DNA of 64,000 bases from Streptomyces griseus subsp. griseus (GCF_003610995.1 NZ_CP032543.1:2356001-2420000), one strand, 5' to 3'. Shown: positions 24,776 to 35,745, numbered from the stretch's first letter. Program-made: numbers and translations. Notes: generated from the sequence alone by a model not told the origin.

Positions 24776-26263
24776 CTACGGGCGCAGGATGCCCTCCCCG
24801 CGCTCCACCTCGCCGTTCAGCTGGTCCAGCCGGGTGTCGAACTTCGCCAGCGGCTTCGCCTTGCCCGGGTCCGCCTGAACGGCCGCCGGGGCGACGCCCG
24901 CCCAGCGCTGGACCGCGGCGGTGGCCTTCGCCCTCTGGTCGTCGGTCAGGCCGGAGATGCGGGCGCCGTGGTTGCCGCCCGGCACGGTGTAGATGTAGCT
25001 GTCCTTGGCGCCGCGCCCCAGGTGGAAGGGTTCCGCGCGCCAGGGGTCGTTCTCCCCGTAGACGTACAGCATCTGGTGGGCGTTGTTCCGGACCCAGCTG
25101 TCCACGTCCCGCATCGCGCCCCGGTCGAACTTCATCGGGATGGAGCGGGGCACGAAGTTGCGCGGGGCCTGGTAGCCGTAACGGCTCAGATCGCCGAGCC
25201 AGGGCTGCTTGATGTCCGGCGATCCGAGCTGGGTGCCCGCCTGGTAGTAGTACGGGGTGTACGTCTCCAGGTCCTGGTCGGAGTAGAAGGAGAAGCCGGA
25301 GACCGCGTCGACGGCGTCCCAGATCACCTCGTCGGTGGCGTTCTTGGCGTCGGCCGGGATCTCCGCGCAGTCCGCGAGCATGCTGTACTGCCAGAACGCC
25401 CAGATGTAGTCCATGACGGCGGCCTCGTAGGCCCGGTCGAGGGAGCCCAGGGTGTTGAAGGTGAGGCCGTTGGCGGCGGCGTACTCCTCGAACTTCTTCT
25501 GGAGCGGGGCCCGGCGGATCAGCGCCTCGCGCTGCACCGTCTGGAGCTTGTCACGGCACTCCTTGGTTCCGACGTTCCGCAAGAACCGGTCGTACGCGGA
25601 GTCCTCGTGGTCGACGACGTCGTTGGGCGCGACGTACGCGACGACCCCGTCCATGTCCTTCGGGTAGAACCGCTCGAAGTACGTGGCGGTCATGCCGCCC
25701 TTGGAGCCGCCGGTGGCCAGCCACTTCTTCGGGTAGATCTTCTTGAGTGCCGTGAACACCCGGTGCTGGTCACTGGCCGCCTGCCAGATGTCCAGCTTGG
25801 TCCAGTCGGCGGGCGCCGGGCGGGACGGGGTGAAGTACCGGTACTCCAGGGAGACCTGGTTCCCGTCGACGATCTGCGTCGGCTCGCTGCGGCTGGGGTT
25901 GGTGGAGACGTGGTAGCCGCTGGTGGCGAAGACCGTGGGACGGGCGGTGTCCTTGTGCAGTACGGTGATCCGCTGCTGGAACGTGCCCTTGGACGGGCGC
26001 CGGTGGTCGACCGGCTGGGTGTAGTTGAGGACGAAGTAGCGGTATCCGGCGTAGGGCTTCTCCTCGATCAGGCTCATCCCCGGGATCGCCAGGATGCGGT
26101 CCTTGATGTCCTCGGTGCCCGCCTCGCCGCCCCGTACGGCGGCGGCACCCCCCTGCTTCGCGTCCGGCTCCGCGGCGGTGGCCGCACCGGCCGAGGCTCC
26201 CGCCGCTCCCACCGTGCCGATCAGCACCGCGAGCGAGAGAACCCCTGTGAGCGCCTTGCGCAT
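24776..26263 (-). CDS. Secreted S37/S28-type serine aminopeptidase
   Basis: 495-aa alpha/beta hydrolase peptidase related to Streptomyces PS-10/tripeptidyl aminopeptidases (families S37/S28). Signal peptide: MRKALTGVLSLAVLIGTVG with Ala-rich cleavage zone near residue 30. Catalytic Ser lies in ATGGSKGGMTA, the Asp in YVYGENDPW and the His in PGGNHGA. The TQPVDH segment near the N-terminus is typical. It would remove short peptides from the N-termini of extracellular proteins. GGGGAGGG lies just before the ATG. Monocistronic, convergent with the GH3 gene. Confidence 0.88.
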   Translation of the reverse strand: MRKALTGVLSLAVLIGTVGAAGASAGAATAAEPDAKQGGAAAVRGGEAGTEDIKDRILAIPGMSLIEEKPYAGYRYFVLNYTQPVDHRRPSKGTFQQRITVLHKDTARPTVFATSGYHVSTNPSRSEPTQIVDGNQVSLEYRYFTPSRPAPADWTKLDIWQAASDQHRVFTALKKIYPKKWLATGGSKGGMTATYFERFYPKDMDGVVAYVAPNDVVDHEDSAYDRFLRNVGTKECRDKLQTVQREALIRRAPLQKKFEEYAAANGLTFNTLGSLDRAYEAAVMDYIWAFWQYSMLADCAEIPADAKNATDEVIWDAVDAVSGFSFYSDQDLETYTPYYYQAGTQLGSPDIKQPWLGDLSRYGYQAPRNFVPRSIPMKFDRGAMRDVDSWVRNNAHQMLYVYGENDPWRAEPFHLGRGAKDSYIYTVPGGNHGARISGLTDDQRAKATAAVQRWAGVAPAAVQADPGKAKPLAKFDTRLDQLNGEVERGEGILRP

Positions 26264-26386
26264 GCACCCTCCCCTTGATTCACAACAGTCGCCGTGAACT
26301 TAGCGAGGGCGATGCGCCGAGCGCCAGACCCCGTTGCGCGTGTCCCTGTTCCTCACGCGTTTCCCTTACGGGGTCCTACGGTGCGC

Positions 26387-26824
26387 TCAGCACAGGATCC
26401 AGCCGGTGGAGGCCGACTTCCCGGCGACCGTCCCGGTGGCCCGGACGCAGCGGTTGAGGGCGTTCACCGTCACCGGACCGGCCATCTGCGTGAACGAGCC
26501 GCTGTCCCGGACCACATGTCCGCCGCGCGGCTGGAGCGTGACGCTCATCGCCCGCCGTTTGCCCGGCTTCTTGGCGACGGCGACGGCACACGCGTGGGCG
26601 CGGCTCTTGTAGACGCGCAGCTCCCCCGTCGCGAACGCGACGGTCTTCGCCGGGCGGCCGGAGCAGCCGGGCGCGGCCTGGGCCGCGGTGGCCGGGGCGC
26701 CGATGAGGAGCACGAGACCGGCCAGCAACGGTACGACGAGGAGACGCGCCGCCGCCCCCTCGCGCCGGGACCGCCGCCGTGCTGTCCAGGTCCCCGCCGC
26801 CGCGTCGAACACTTTTGCCCCCAC
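26387..26824 (-). CDS. Small secreted protein of unknown function
   Basis: 145-aa protein. A basic N-terminus (RRRSRREGAAARLL) is followed by a hydrophobic helix (VVPLLAGLVLLIGAPA) and an Ala-rich signal cleavage zone near AAQAAPG. The mature part of about 95 residues has four Cys (in GCSG, HACAV, RCVRA and the C-terminal WILC), which could form two disulfides. No family was recognised. The start is uncertain: GTG at 26824 or an internal GTG four codons later. It stands alone between the peptidase promoter and the ABC exporter end. Confidence 0.7.
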   Translation of the reverse strand: MGAKVFDAAAGTWTARRRSRREGAAARLLVVPLLAGLVLLIGAPATAAQAAPGCSGRPAKTVAFATGELRVYKSRAHACAVAVAKKPGKRRAMSVTLQPRGGHVVRDSGSFTQMAGPVTVNALNRCVRATGTVAGKSASTGWILC

Positions 26825-26908
26825 CTGACATCCGTACCCACCTGAGCGTCCCTGGCTACGACGCGGCAGACCGCCGCAAGGTTGCGCGGGCGGGCTCGAA
26901 GGGCCGGT

Positions 26909-29900
26909 TCAGACGCCCGCCGGCTCGTCCTCCCCTATGCCCTCGCCGATGTCCTCCCCGATGAAGGTGCGCCACAGCCGGGCGTACCGGCCGTCCCTGG
27001 CCAGCAGCTCCTCGTGCGTGCCGTCCTCGGCGACGCGGCCCTGGTCCATCACCACGACCCGGTCGGCGCGGGCGGCGGTGGTCAGCCGGTGGGCGACCAC
27101 CAGCGTGGTGCGGCGGCCGGTGAGCCGGTCGGTGGCCTGGTTGACCAGGGCCTCGCTGGCGAGGTCCAGGGCGGCGGTGGCCTCGTCGAGGAGCAGAATG
27201 TCCGGGTCGACGAGCTCGGCGCGGGCGAGCGCGATGAGCTGACGCTGCCCGGCGGAGAGGTTGCGGCCGCGCTCGGCGACCTCGTGGAGGTAGCCGTCCT
27301 CCAGGGTGGCGATCATGTCGTGCGCGCCGACCGCGCGGGCGGCGGCCTCCACCCGGGCGTCGGTGGCGTCGGGCAGCCCGTAGGCGATGGCGTCGCGGAC
27401 CGTACCGGGGAAGAGGTACGCCTCCTGGGGGACGACGCCGAGGCGGTGGCGGTAGGCGGTCATGTCGAGGCGGCGCAGATCGGTGCCGTCGGCGGTGACG
27501 CGCCCGCTGGTGGGGTCGTAGAACCGGGCGACCAGCTTGACCAGGGTGGACTTGCCCGCGCCGGTCTCGCCGACGAAGGCGACGGTCTGGCCGGCCGGGA
27601 TGCGCAGGTCGACGCCGGTGAGGGCCTCCTCCTCGTCCCCGTACGCGAAGGAGACGTCCTCGAAGGCGATCTCGCCGCGCAGGGAGAGCACGTCCAGCGG
27701 CTCGTCCGGGTCGGCGGTGGAGGTGGGCTCGCGCAGCAACTCCTGGATGCGGCCGAGGGAGACGGTGGCCTGCTGGTAGCCGTCGAAGACCTGGGAGAGC
27801 TGCTGGACGGGGGCGAAGAACAACTCGATGTAGAGGAGGTAGGCGACCAGGGCGCCGACGGTCAGCGTGCCGTTGTCGACCCGGCCCGCGCCGACGATGA
27901 TCACGGCGGCCGCGGCGGCCGAGGCCAGCAGCTGGACGAACGGGAAGTAGACCGAGATCAGCCACTGGCCGCGTACCCGGGCCTGGCGGTAGCTGTCGCT
28001 CCGCTCGGCGTAGCGGGCGGCGCCGTCGTGCTCGCGGCCGAAGGCCTGGACGATACGGAGACCGGAGACGGACTCCTGGAGGTCGGCGTTGACCCCGCTG
28101 ATGCGCTCACGGGCCAGTTCGTACGCCTTGACGCTGCTGCGGCGGAAGAAGAAGGTGCCGACGATCAGTACGGGCAGTGTCGCGAACACGACCAGGGCGA
28201 GCTGGATGTCCAGGACCAGCAGGGCGACCATGATGCCGAAGAAGGTGACGACGGAGACGAACGCGGTGACCAGGCCGGTCTGGAGGAACGAGGAGAGCGC
28301 GTCCACGTCCGTGGTCATCCGGGTCATGATCCGGCCGGTCAGCTCGCGCTCGTAGTAGTCGAGGCCGAGCCGCTGGAGCTGGGCGAAGATCTTCAGCCGG
28401 AGCGAGTAGAGGGCCCGTTCACCGGTGCGGCCGGTCATCCGGATCTCGCCGGTCTGGGCCACCCACTGGACGAGCACGACGGCCAGGGCGATCCCGGAGG
28501 CCGCCCACACCGCGCTCATCGCCACCTGGTTGACGCCCTCGTCGATCCCGTACCGGATCAGGACCGGCAGCAGCAGGCCCATCCCGGCGTCGACGGCGAC
28601 GAGCCCCAGGCTGATGAGCAGGGCTCCGCCGAAGCCGCGCAGCAGCCGGCGCAGCCCGTAGGAGTCCTCGGGCCGCACGGCCCGCGCCTCGTCGACCTGC
28701 GGGGTGTCCGTGGCGGGCGGCAGGGCCTCGACCTGGGCGAGCAGCTCGGGGCTCGCGGGCATCCCGGCGACGGAGGCGTCCCGCTCCTCCTCCTTGCGGA
28801 TCCACAGCTCGGGCGTGATGCCGCGCTCGGCGTCGAACTCGGCGTCCAGCTCCCGCTGGAGGGCCCGGTCGCCGTCGGGGTCGGCCTCGCCGCGCGCCGG
28901 GCGGTGGCCCGGGGACGTGCCGCCGAGCTCGTCGGGGTCGGTGAGCAGACGGCGGTAGAGCGGGGAGGTGCGCTCCAGCTCGGCGTGGGTGCCGAGCGCG
29001 GCGAGCTTCCCGCCGTCCAGCACGGCGATGCGGTCGGCGAGCTGGAGGGTGGAGCGGCGGTGGGCGATGAGGAGCGTCGTGCGGCCCTCCATCACCTGCT
29101 TGAGGGCCTCGTGGATCTCGTGCTCCACACGGGCGTCGACGGCCGAGGTGGCGTCGTCCAGGAGGAGGAGCCGGGGGTCGGTGAGGATGGCGCGGGCGAG
29201 GGCGACGCGCTGGCGCTGGCCGCCGGAGAGGGTGAGGCCGTGCTCGCCGACGGTGGTGTCGTACCCCTGGGGCAGCTCGGTGATGAACCCGTGCGCCTGG
29301 GCGGCGCGGGCGGCCTGTTCGATCTGGTCCTGGGTGGCGTCGGGGAAGCCGTAGGCGATGTTGGCGCGGACGGTGTCGGAGAAGAGGAAGCTGTCCTCGG
29401 GACGAGCCCGATGGCGGAGCGCAGGGACGCCTGGGTCAGCTCGCGGACGTCGTGGCCGCCGATGAGGACGGCGCCGTGGGAGACGTCGTAGAAGCGGGGC
29501 AGCAGGAGCGAGACGGTGGACTTGCCGCTGCCGGAGGCGCCGACGATCGCGAGGGTCTCCCCGGGTTCGACGGTGAGCGAGAACCCGTCGAGGACCGGCC
29601 GCTCCTCGTCGTAGCCGAACCGTACGTCGTCGAACTCGATCCCGGCCGGGGCGTCGGCCGGCAGCACCTTCGTACCGTCCGTCATGGAGGGCTCGGTGTC
29701 GATCAGCTCCAGGACGCGCTCCACACCGGCACGGGCCTGCTGGCCGACGGTGAGGACCATGGCGAGCATCCGGACCGGGCCGACGAGCTGGGCGAGGTAG
29801 GTGGAGAAGGCGACGAACGTGCCGAGCGTGATCTCGCCCCGGGTGGCCAGCCAGCCGCCGAGGGCGAGCATGGCGACCTGGCCGAGGGCGGGCACGGCCT

Positions 29901-30651
29901 GGAGGGCGGGGGTGTAGCGGGAGTTCAGCCGGATGGTGCGCAGCCGCCCGGCGAAGAGCCTGCGGCTGACCTCGCGGAGCTTCCCGGTCTCCTGGTCCTC
30001 CTGCCCGAACCCCTTGACGACCCGGACCCCGGAGACGGCCCCGTCCACGACCCCGGCGACGGCGGCGGCCTGGCCCTGGGCGTACCAGGTGGAGGGGAAG
30101 AGGCGCTTGCGGGAGCGGCGGGCGATGGCCCAGAGGGCGGGAGCGACGGCGAGGGCGACGAGGGTGAGCGGCAGGGAGAGCCACGCCATGATCACCAGGG
30201 ACATGAGGAAGAGCAGGACGTTCCCGATGGTCATCGGGAGCATGAACAGCAGCCCTTGGATGAGCTGGAGGTCGCTGGTGGCGCGGCCGACGACCTGCCC
30301 GGTGGAGAGCTCGTCCTGCCGTTTGCCGTCCAGCCCGGTGATCGTGGTGTACATGTCCGTACGCAGGTCGTGCTGGACGTCCAGGGCGAGCCGGCCGCCG
30401 TAGTAGCGGCGGATGTAGGTGGCGATGTAGACGAGGACGGCGGCGCCGAGGAGGAGGCCGGTCCAGACGGCGAGCGAGCGGGTGTGGTCGGTGACGACGT
30501 CGTCGATGATCACCTTGGTGATCAGCGGGACGAGCGCCATGACGGCCATCCCGGCGAGCGAGGAGCCGAGCGCGAGCACGACGTTGCGCCGGTACCGCCA
30601 CGCGTACCCGGTCAGCCGTCGGCCCCACCCCTGCTGCTCCGCACCCGTCAC
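26909..30651 (-). pseudogene. Fused double ABC exporter (two TMD-NBD halves), one frameshift
   Basis: Two complete ABC-exporter halves in one gene, about 1247 aa if one base is restored. First half: six helices, Walker A GASGSGKST, signature LSGGQRQRVALARA, Walker B ending LLLLDDATSAVD (Asp in place of the catalytic Glu), H-loop IAHRRST. Second half: Walker A GETGAGKST, signature LSAGQRQLIALARA, Walker B ILLLDEATAALD, H-loop VAHRLTT. This asymmetry is that of heterodimer-type exporters with one degenerate site, here fused. At about 29397-29402 the frame changes: GLVP should continue EDSFLFSDT, but one C (plus strand) is missing, so the first half ends early. Everything else is conserved, so it is either a recent mutation or a sequencing error. 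GTG start at 30651 with GGGAGG upstream. Confidence 0.85.
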
Positions 30652-30791
30652 GCGATTGCCTCCCGGCCTGTCCGCTGATCCGCCTGTTGCACCTGGTCTT
30701 CCGGAAGGCACCAACACGGCGGGAGGCGGATTTCATCCCTCCGCAACAAACGGGGCGCCCCCGGAACCCACGACAACCGCCGAGGGGAGTC

Positions 30792-30983
30792 GCGACCCGG
30801 ATTCCCTACTGGCTCGCACCGGATCGCCGAATCGTTCTGCTCACCGTCTTCCGCAAGACCCGGCGGCGGGAGACGGCCGAGGTCGCCCGTGCCAAGCGCG
30901 CCGAGGTGGTCTGCCAGACCGAGCACGCACCGGCTCACGATGCGTACACCCGCACAGCCGACGAGGATAAGGAGAAGCGGTAA
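30792..30983 (+). pseudogene. RelE/HigB-like toxin, C-terminal remnant
   Basis: The reading frame contains IPYWLAPDRRIVLLTVFRKT followed by RRRETAEVARAKRAEVV, the C-terminal half of phage Gp49-like/RelE-family toxins, ending four codons after DEDK. The first ~55 residues of a full toxin, with the start of the RelE fold, are missing; sequence upstream does not resemble the family. The stop overlaps the antitoxin start (TAATG), the usual toxin-antitoxin coupling. The toxin is therefore probably inactive. Confidence 0.7.
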
Positions 30984-31399
30984 TGGTCAGCCACGCACGC
31001 TGGAAGCCCGCCCGCGACGAAGAGGTCGCCCAGGGGATCGCCGAGGATCCCGAGGTGGAGCGGCGGCGCGAGGAGGTCTCCTTCGCGTTCGACCTCGGAC
31101 AGGCCGTGCACGACCGGCGGGTCGCCCTCGGCCTCTCGCAGACCGAGCCGGCCCGGCGCGCCGGTATGACACAGCCGCAGCTCTCGAAGCTGGAGCTCGG
31201 CGGTACGGTTCCCACCCCGCCGCTGCCGGCACGGCTCGCCCGTGCCATGGACGCGGTGTTCCGGATGGAACTGTTCGGGAGCAGCATCCGCGCGACGTTC
31301 ACCGACCTCGACGGAACCGCACCGGAGGACGCCGCCACGGAGCCCGCGTCCGCCCCCGGGGCGGACGCGGGCGCGGAGAGGACGGCGGCCACGGGGTGA
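30983..31399 (+). CDS. HigA-like antitoxin with helix-turn-helix (XRE family)
   Basis: 138-aa XRE/Cro-type DNA-binding protein. The helix-turn-helix is at about 45-95 (VALGLSQTEPARRAGMTQPQ, LSKLELGG). A basic and acidic N-terminal segment precedes it, and the C-terminal ~35 residues are Ala/Asp/Pro-rich. Genes like this follow RelE/Gp49-like toxins and act as antitoxin and autorepressor. Here the toxin is truncated, so the protein may remain as a plain DNA-binding regulator or antitoxin against related toxins. GGAG lies upstream. Confidence 0.82.
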   Translation: MVSHARWKPARDEEVAQGIAEDPEVERRREEVSFAFDLGQAVHDRRVALGLSQTEPARRAGMTQPQLSKLELGGTVPTPPLPARLARAMDAVFRMELFGSSIRATFTDLDGTAPEDAATEPASAPGADAGAERTAATG

Positions 31400-31414
31400 G
31401 GCAGCCGCGCCCGC

Positions 31415-31437
31415 GGCCGGGGGGTCCGTCCCCGGCC
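31415..31437. terminator. Terminator hairpin between convergent genes
   Basis: GGCCGGGG (31415-31422) and CCCCGGCC (31430-31437) form a perfect 8-bp stem with a 7-base loop, between the antitoxin stop and the 3' end of the TPP enzyme gene. Confidence 0.7.
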
Positions 31438-31484
31438 CCCACGGACCCGCGGCCTGCCGATGCGCGGGCCCACGGGTGCGCGGC

Positions 31485-33167
31485 CTACAGATGCGTCGGC
31501 TCGAACATCCGCAGCAGGGCCGGGAGCACGACGACCGACGGCCCCGGGGCCGCCAGCGCCTTGCCCAGGTCCGCGGCGAGCGACTCCGGTGTCGTACGGA
31601 GGGCCGGTACGCCGAAGGACTCGGCCAGGGCGACGAAGTCCGGGCGGGACAGCTCGGTGCCGGTCGTCTCGCCGAAGGCGCCCGTCATGTACTCGCGCAG
31701 GATGCCGTAGCCCCCGTCGTCGACGATCAGCCACGTCAGCGGCAGGTCGTACTGGCGCGCGGTGGCCAGCTCCGCGATGGAGTACATCGCGCCGCCGTCC
31801 CCGGATACCGCGAGCACCGGCGTCGTCGGGTCGGCGGAGGCGGCGCCGATGGCCGCCGGGAAGCCGTAGCCGAGGCCGCCCGCGCCCTGGGCGGAGTGCA
31901 TGGTGTTGGGGCGCCGCGCGTCGAACGCGGACCAGGCCCAGTAGGCCAGGATCGTCATGTCCCAGAAGCTGGGCGACCCGTCGGGCAGCGCCTCGCGTAC
32001 GGCGTCGAGGACCTGCCGCTCCAGGGTCAGCTCCTGGGCGTCGATCCGGGCCCGTACCTTCTCCAGCACCGTGCCGACGCGCTCCGCCGCCCCCGCGTCC
32101 TGGCGCCGCTCCACGGCCTCCAGCAGGTCGGACAGCGCCTCGCGGGCGTCGGAGTGGATGCCGAGCGCGGGGTGGTTGGACTCCAGCTTCCCGGCGTCCG
32201 CCTCGATCTGGATGACCCGGCCGCGCGGGCGGAAGGTGTGGTAGTTCGAGGAGAGCTCGCCGAGCCCCGAGCCGACGACGAGCAGGACGTCCGCGTCCTC
32301 CAGGAAGTCGGTGGTGTGCCGGTCCTCCAGCCAGGAGCGCAGCGAGAGCGGGTGCTCCCAGGGGAAGGCGCCCTTGCCGCCGAAGGTGGTGACGACCGGC
32401 GCCTCGATCTTCTCGGCCAGCGCCCGCAGCTTGCCGGACGCGTCGGAGCGGACGACTCCGCCGCCCGCGATGATCACGGGCCGCTCGGCGTTCGACAGCA
32501 GATGGGCGGCGGCGATGGTCAGCTCGGGGCGCGGGTAGAGCTCGCGCGGGGTGGCGTCCATGGCGCTGACGACGGGAAGGGTCGTCTCCGCGAGCAGTAC
32601 GTCCTGCGGGATCTCCACCCAGACCGGCCCGTGCGGGGCGGTCAGCGCGGACTCCCAGGCGGCGGCGATCGCGGACGGAATCTGCGAGGCCGCGCGCACG
32701 GTGTGCACGGACTTCACGATGTCCCGGACGGATGCCTGCTGGTCGCGCAGCTCGTGCAGATACCCGTGGCGCCCGCCGCCGAGGCCCGCCGTGGGGATCT
32801 GGCTGGAGATCGCGAGGACGGGCGCGGAGGCGGCGGCCGCCTCCTGGAGCGCGGCGAGCGAGGTGAGCGCCCCGGGCCCGGTGGAGAGGAGCAGCGGCGC
32901 CACCTCCCCCGTGATCCGGCCGTACGCGTCGGCGGCGAACCCGGCGTTGTTCTCGACGCGGAGTCCGACGTACCGCAGCGAGGAGCGGCGCAGCGCGTCG
33001 AACATGCCGAGCGCGTGCTGGCCGGGCAGGCCGAAGACGGTGGTCGCGCCGAGCCCCTGGAGGGACTCGACGACGAGGTCACCGCCGTTGCGTCCGGCCG
33101 GCGGGTTCAGTACGGCGGCGGCCTGCGCGGCGGTGAGCTGCGGCCGGTCGTCGTGGTCGTGGCTCAC
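31485..33167 (-). CDS. TPP-dependent enzyme, acetolactate synthase-like; possible 2-ketoarginine decarboxylase
   Basis: 560-aa thiamine diphosphate enzyme with the three-domain acetolactate synthase layout: PYR domain with the catalytic Glu ([15 protein letters not shown]), central domain, and PP domain with [10 protein letters not shown] as the TPP/metal motif. Its stop-to-start overlap (4 bp) with the ureohydrolase gene and the transporter upstream argue against a housekeeping acetolactate synthase. In the pseudomonad arginine transaminase route, AruI, a protein of this family, decarboxylates 2-ketoarginine to 4-guanidinobutyraldehyde, and a guanidinobutyrase follows. The gene pair here matches that logic, so the enzyme may be AruI-like. 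This is inference; other 2-oxo acids are possible. Confidence 0.85.
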   Translation of the reverse strand: MSHDHDDRPQLTAAQAAAVLNPPAGRNGGDLVVESLQGLGATTVFGLPGQHALGMFDALRRSSLRYVGLRVENNAGFAADAYGRITGEVAPLLLSTGPGALTSLAALQEAAAASAPVLAISSQIPTAGLGGGRHGYLHELRDQQASVRDIVKSVHTVRAASQIPSAIAAAWESALTAPHGPVWVEIPQDVLLAETTLPVVSAMDATPRELYPRPELTIAAAHLLSNAERPVIIAGGGVVRSDASGKLRALAEKIEAPVVTTFGGKGAFPWEHPLSLRSWLEDRHTTDFLEDADVLLVVGSGLGELSSNYHTFRPRGRVIQIEADAGKLESNHPALGIHSDAREALSDLLEAVERRQDAGAAERVGTVLEKVRARIDAQELTLERQVLDAVREALPDGSPSFWDMTILAYWAWSAFDARRPNTMHSAQGAGGLGYGFPAAIGAASADPTTPVLAVSGDGGAMYSIAELATARQYDLPLTWLIVDDGGYGILREYMTGAFGETTGTELSRPDFVALAESFGVPALRTTPESLAADLGKALAAPGPSVVVLPALLRMFEPTHL

Positions 33168-34144
33168 TTGGCGTCCTCGGTCTGCTTCTCCGCCGCGATC
33201 TGGCGGGACATGATCGTCGTCAGCTCGTACGCGGTGTGCGAGGCGGCCACGGAGGTGATCTCGGCGTGGTCGTACGCGGGCGCCACCTCGACCAGGTCGG
33301 CGGAGACCAGGCGGCAGGAGGAGAGGCCGCGCAGGATCTCCAGCAGCTCGCGGGAGGTGAGGCCGCCGGCCTCGGGGGTGCCGGTGCCGGGGGCGTGCGC
33401 CGGGTCCAGGACGTCGATGTCGATGGAGATGTAGAGCGGCCGGTCCCCGATGCGCCGGCGGAGCTGGTCGGCGATCTCGTCGACGCCGCGCCGCATGACG
33501 TCGGCGGAGGTGACGATGCCGAAGCCCATCTTCTCGTCGTCGGTCAGGTCCTGCTTGCCGTAGAGCGGGCCGCGGGTGCCGACGTGGGAGAGGGCGGAGG
33601 TGTCGAGGATGCCCTCCTCGACGGCCCGGCGGAAGGGGGTGCCGTGGGTGTACTCGGCGCCGAAGTAGGTGTCCCAGGTGTCCAGGTGCGCGTCGAAGTG
33701 GAGCAGGGCGACGGGCCCGTGCTTCTTGGCGACGGAGCGCAGGAGGGGCAGGGCGATGGTGTGGTCGCCGCCGAGGGTCATCAGGCGGGCGCCGGTGTTC
33801 AGCAGGTCGTCGGCGGCGGCCTCGACGGTCTCGACGGCCTCGTTGATGTTGAACGGGTTGGCCGCGATGTCCCCGGCGTCCGCGACCTGCGCGAGGGCGA
33901 ACGGGGAGGCGTCCTGGGCCGGGTTGTAGGGGCGCAGCAGCCGGGAGGCCTCACGGATGGCGTTGCCGCCGAAGCGGGCGCCGGGCCGGTAGGAGACCCC
34001 GCTGTCGAAGGGCACGCCGACGACGGCGACGTCGGCCCGCCCGACCTCGTCGAGCCGGGGCAGCCGGGCGAACGTCGCGGGCCCGGCGTACCGCGGGACG
34101 CGGGAGGAGTCGACGGGGCCGCGCGGCGATTCGGTGCTGCTCAT
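33164..34144 (-). CDS. Agmatinase/guanidinobutyrase-type ureohydrolase
   Basis: 326-aa arginase-superfamily enzyme that hydrolyses a guanidino compound to an amine and urea. All dimanganese motifs are present: [22 protein letters not shown], and [22 protein letters not shown]. Usual annotation is agmatinase (speB); linkage to a TPP decarboxylase-like enzyme and a sodium symporter suggests 4-guanidinobutyrate or a related acid instead of agmatine. It is translationally coupled to the TPP gene downstream (4-bp overlap), and lies 125 bp after the transporter gene in the same direction. Confidence 0.9.
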   Translation of the reverse strand: MSSTESPRGPVDSSRVPRYAGPATFARLPRLDEVGRADVAVVGVPFDSGVSYRPGARFGGNAIREASRLLRPYNPAQDASPFALAQVADAGDIAANPFNINEAVETVEAAADDLLNTGARLMTLGGDHTIALPLLRSVAKKHGPVALLHFDAHLDTWDTYFGAEYTHGTPFRRAVEEGILDTSALSHVGTRGPLYGKQDLTDDEKMGFGIVTSADVMRRGVDEIADQLRRRIGDRPLYISIDIDVLDPAHAPGTGTPEAGGLTSRELLEILRGLSSCRLVSADLVEVAPAYDHAEITSVAASHTAYELTTIMSRQIAAEKQTEDAK

Positions 34145-34269
34145 GGAGGGTGTGCCTTTCCTTCGGTTTCGTACGTGTCAAGTGTGCGGGGTCCGGTGGG
34201 CGAACCCGGTCCGTCCGGCGGTCGAGGACATCTTCTGCGCCCGCCGGCCCCGGAGCGGGGGTTCCGCCC

Positions 34270-35745
34270 TCAACCGCCGGACGAGCTGGTGGTGGAGGCG
34301 CCGGACGGGCTGGATCCGCGCCCCGCCAACCGCTCGCGCCAGGCGGCCAGCACAGCCGCGTCCGTAGGCGGCGTGGCCAGCGACACGACCACGTACACGG
34401 CCAGCGACGACAGCAGCCCGTAGTAGATCGGCTGGTTGGCGAGGATCCCGTGGTACGCCATCAGCCCGACCACCGTGAGACCCCCCACGCACACCGCCGA
34501 CAGCGCCCCCGCCGCCGTACCGCGACGCCACAGCAACCCGCCCAGGATCGGCACGAGCAGCCCGCCGACCAGCAGGTTGTACGCGACGGTCAACGCCTCC
34601 ACCACATCGTTCAGGGCGATGGCGATGAGGATGACCGCGATCCCCATGATGAGGATGAACGCCCGGTTCCCCTTGACCTCGTCATGCGGCTCATCACCGC
34701 CCCCGCTCCGCACCACGGCCCCCCGCAGCCGCGACCAGATGTCGTTGTTGGCGACGGTCGCGCAGGCGATCAGCGCACCGGACGACGTCGACATCACGGC
34801 GGCCAGGGCCGCGGCCAGCACCAGCCCCCGCACCCCCATCGGCAGCTCGTCCTTGACGATGGTCGCGAAGGCGGCGTCCGAGCTCGCCAGGTCCGGGTAC
34901 ATCACCTTGGCCGCGGTGCCGATGACCGCTCCGGCGATGGCGTACACGAGGCAGTACGTCCCCGCCACCGTCCCGCCCCACCGCGCCGTGCGGTCGCTGC
35001 GCGCGGTGAACACGCGCTGCCAGATGTCCTGCCCGATGAGCATGCCGAACGTGTAGATGAGCACGTACGTGAAGATCGTCTCGCCGCCGATGCCGAGCGG
35101 GTCGAAGTATTCGGTGGGCAGTTGCGCCTTCATCTCGCTGAAGCCGCCCGCCTTGACCACCGCGATGGGCAGCAGGAGCAGCAGCACCCCGATGGTCTTG
35201 ACGACGAACTGGACCATGTCCGTCAGCGTGATCGACCACATGCCGCCGAGCGTCGAGTACGCGACGACGATGGTGCCGCCGAGGACGATGGCCACCGTGC
35301 GGTTCACGTCGAAGAGGACGTCGAAGATGGTGGCGTAGGCGATGGTCGAGGTGACCGCGAGCATGAGGGTGTACGCCCACATGACGACGCCGGAGATGAT
35401 CCCGGCCCGTCCGCCGTAGCGCAGGTCGAGCATCTCGGAGACGGTGTAGACCTTCAGCCGGGCGATGCGGGCGGAGAAGAAGACGGAGAGCGCGAGGAGC
35501 CCGAGGCCGATGGTGAGGACCATCCAGGCCCCGGAGAGGCCGTACTTGTAGCCGAGCCCGACGCCGCCGATGGTGGACGCGCCGCCGAGGACGATGGCGG
35601 CCATGGTGCCGGAGTACATCCCCGGCCCGAGACGGCGGCCCGCGACCAGGAATTCACTCTTGGACTTGGCGCGGCGCATGCCCCACCAGCCCATGGCGAG
35701 CATGCCGGCCAGGTAGACGACGATCACGGCGTAGTCGACAGCCAT
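34270..35745 (-). CDS. Sodium:solute symporter (SSS family)
   Basis: 491-aa sodium symporter with about 13 membrane helices; the N-terminus reads AVDYAVIVVYLAGMLAMGWW. Conserved elements include GGASTIGGVGLGYKYG, TVSEMLDLRYGG and the ALAAVMSTSSGALIACAT segment carrying Ser/Thr residues of the Na2 site. The family takes up substrates such as proline, urea, pantothenate or sugars. As the first gene of an operon with a ureohydrolase and a TPP enzyme, it probably imports a guanidino acid or another arginine-derived substrate. GGAGGGAAG precedes the ATG. It is divergent from a PucR regulator. Confidence 0.9.
   Translation of the reverse strand: MAVDYAVIVVYLAGMLAMGWWGMRRAKSKSEFLVAGRRLGPGMYSGTMAAIVLGGASTIGGVGLGYKYGLSGAWMVLTIGLGLLALSVFFSARIARLKVYTVSEMLDLRYGGRAGIISGVVMWAYTLMLAVTSTIAYATIFDVLFDVNRTVAIVLGGTIVVAYSTLGGMWSITLTDMVQFVVKTIGVLLLLLPIAVVKAGGFSEMKAQLPTEYFDPLGIGGETIFTYVLIYTFGMLIGQDIWQRVFTARSDRTARWGGTVAGTYCLVYAIAGAVIGTAAKVMYPDLASSDAAFATIVKDELPMGVRGLVLAAALAAVMSTSSGALIACATVANNDIWSRLRGAVVRSGGGDEPHDEVKGNRAFILIMGIAVILIAIALNDVVEALTVAYNLLVGGLLVPILGGLLWRRGTAAGALSAVCVGGLTVVGLMAYHGILANQPIYYGLLSSLAVYVVVSLATPPTDAAVLAAWRERLAGRGSSPSGASTTSSSGG

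Noticed and set aside
26882..29491. Long open frame on the plus strand opposite the ABC exporter
   Set aside because: It is antisense to clear ABC motifs and its translation is Gly/Asp/Val-rich without any domain; a GC-rich shadow.
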